Assembly (NCBI GenBank): GCA_002432555.1
Contig: DJFO01000360.1
Coordinates: 8,839-13,866, forward strand
DNA from: Marinagarivorans sp. UBA5870
GTDB taxonomy: Bacteria; Pseudomonadota; Gammaproteobacteria; Pseudomonadales; Cellvibrionaceae
DNA length: 5,028 nucleotides
Direction of reading: 5' to 3'
Part shown: in pieces, positions 4,832 to 5,028 of the stretch
How the letters are laid out: each line of letters begins with the position of its first letter
Position numbering within the stretch: position 1 is the stretch's first letter
The notes under the pieces: generated by a model
What the model was told of the DNA's origin: nothing
Databases searched by the model: none
The model's input: only the letters and a program-made list of their open reading frames with translations
Made by a program: the position numbers and the translations under genes

Positions 4832-5028
4832 ATGCGTAAAGTATTTGTGGTCGCGATGGCGCTCATCTTGGGTGCCTGTGCAACCCAAGATCCTTACACA
4901 GGTCAACAGAAGGCCAGTAACACCGCTAAAGGTGCCGGCATAGGAGCCATCGCGGGCGCGGTGATCGGCGCGGCAACAGCGAGCAAGAACGATCGGAAAA
5001 AAGGCGTGCTGACAGGTGCAGCGGCGGG
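4832..5028 (+). CDS. YiaD-like glycine-zipper / OmpA-family lipoprotein, N-terminal part (partial)
   Basis: The first 65 codons are present and the gene runs off the right edge. A short signal peptide (MRKVFVVAMALI) leads to the lipobox LGAC with Cys16. The mature part has DPYTGQQKASNTAKG, then glycine-zipper runs GAGIGAIAGAVIGAA and, after SKNDRKKG, the next run GVLTGAAAG. This order (NPYTGE, G/A-rich zipper, SKKDRGKG, second zipper) is that of E. coli YiaD, an outer-membrane lipoprotein with a C-terminal OmpA-like peptidoglycan-binding domain. Whether that OmpA domain is present lies outside the window, so a plain glycine-zipper lipoprotein remains possible. The start is supported by GGGAG (4820-4824), 7 nt before ATG. 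A perfect 10-bp palindrome, GAGATATCTC (4822-4831), fills the gap between ribosome site and start. It is divergent from the LRR lipoprotein. Confidence 0.85.
   Translation, partial: MRKVFVVAMALILGACATQDPYTGQQKASNTAKGAGIGAIAGAVIGAATASKNDRKKGVLTGAAA

Noticed and set aside
4348..4866. Minus-strand ORF of 172 codons spanning the divergent intergenic region
   Set aside because: It crosses two promoter regions and a repeat array, overlaps the LRR and glycine-zipper genes, and shows no family features.

Overview
The window looks like a chromosomal segment of a gammaproteobacterium, probably from the marine or soil groups near Pseudomonas and Cellvibrionales. The basis is the block dapA - bamC - MBL-fold hydrolase, an order known from Pseudomonas. 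BamC itself is typical of gamma/betaproteobacteria, and the flanking genes encode other Gram-negative envelope proteins. Genus cannot be fixed from the sequence. There is no transposase, integrase, CRISPR array, tRNA or rRNA.

Layout, left to right. (1) Positions 2-118 hold the C-terminal end of an LpxL/HtrB-type lipid A acyltransferase, closed by a strong GC-rich hairpin. (2) Positions 148-418 form a non-coding stretch with a G-rich array of five 16-bp units (208-287) and a plausible sigma-70 promoter for dapA. (3) dapA (419-1300), bamC (1471-2679) and a WalJ/YycJ-like MBL-fold hydrolase (2691-3449, TTG start) run in one direction and may be cotranscribed. (4) Positions 3450-3826 are a gene-free region with an AT-rich tract, small inverted repeats and a cluster of DnaA boxes (two perfect, one with a single mismatch, plus a distant near match). 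purC, which follows the MBL gene in Pseudomonas, is not in this window. (5) A small single-domain PilZ protein (3827-4096, GTG start preferred) is convergent, 7 bp apart, with a minus-strand leucine-rich-repeat lipoprotein (4104-4553). (6) Positions 4554-4831 are a divergent control region with candidate promoters both ways, an inverted repeat, and a second, unrelated array of about four 16-bp units (4709-4771). (7) From 4832 a YiaD-like glycine-zipper lipoprotein begins and runs off the window.

The common theme is the cell envelope: lipid A acylation, diaminopimelate/lysine supply for peptidoglycan, outer-membrane protein assembly (BamC), and two further lipoproteins. PilZ would add a c-di-GMP input. 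No multi-gene novel defence or metabolic system is visible. The most unusual signals are non-coding: the DnaA-box cluster away from any recognisable origin genes, and the two 16-bp tandem arrays.
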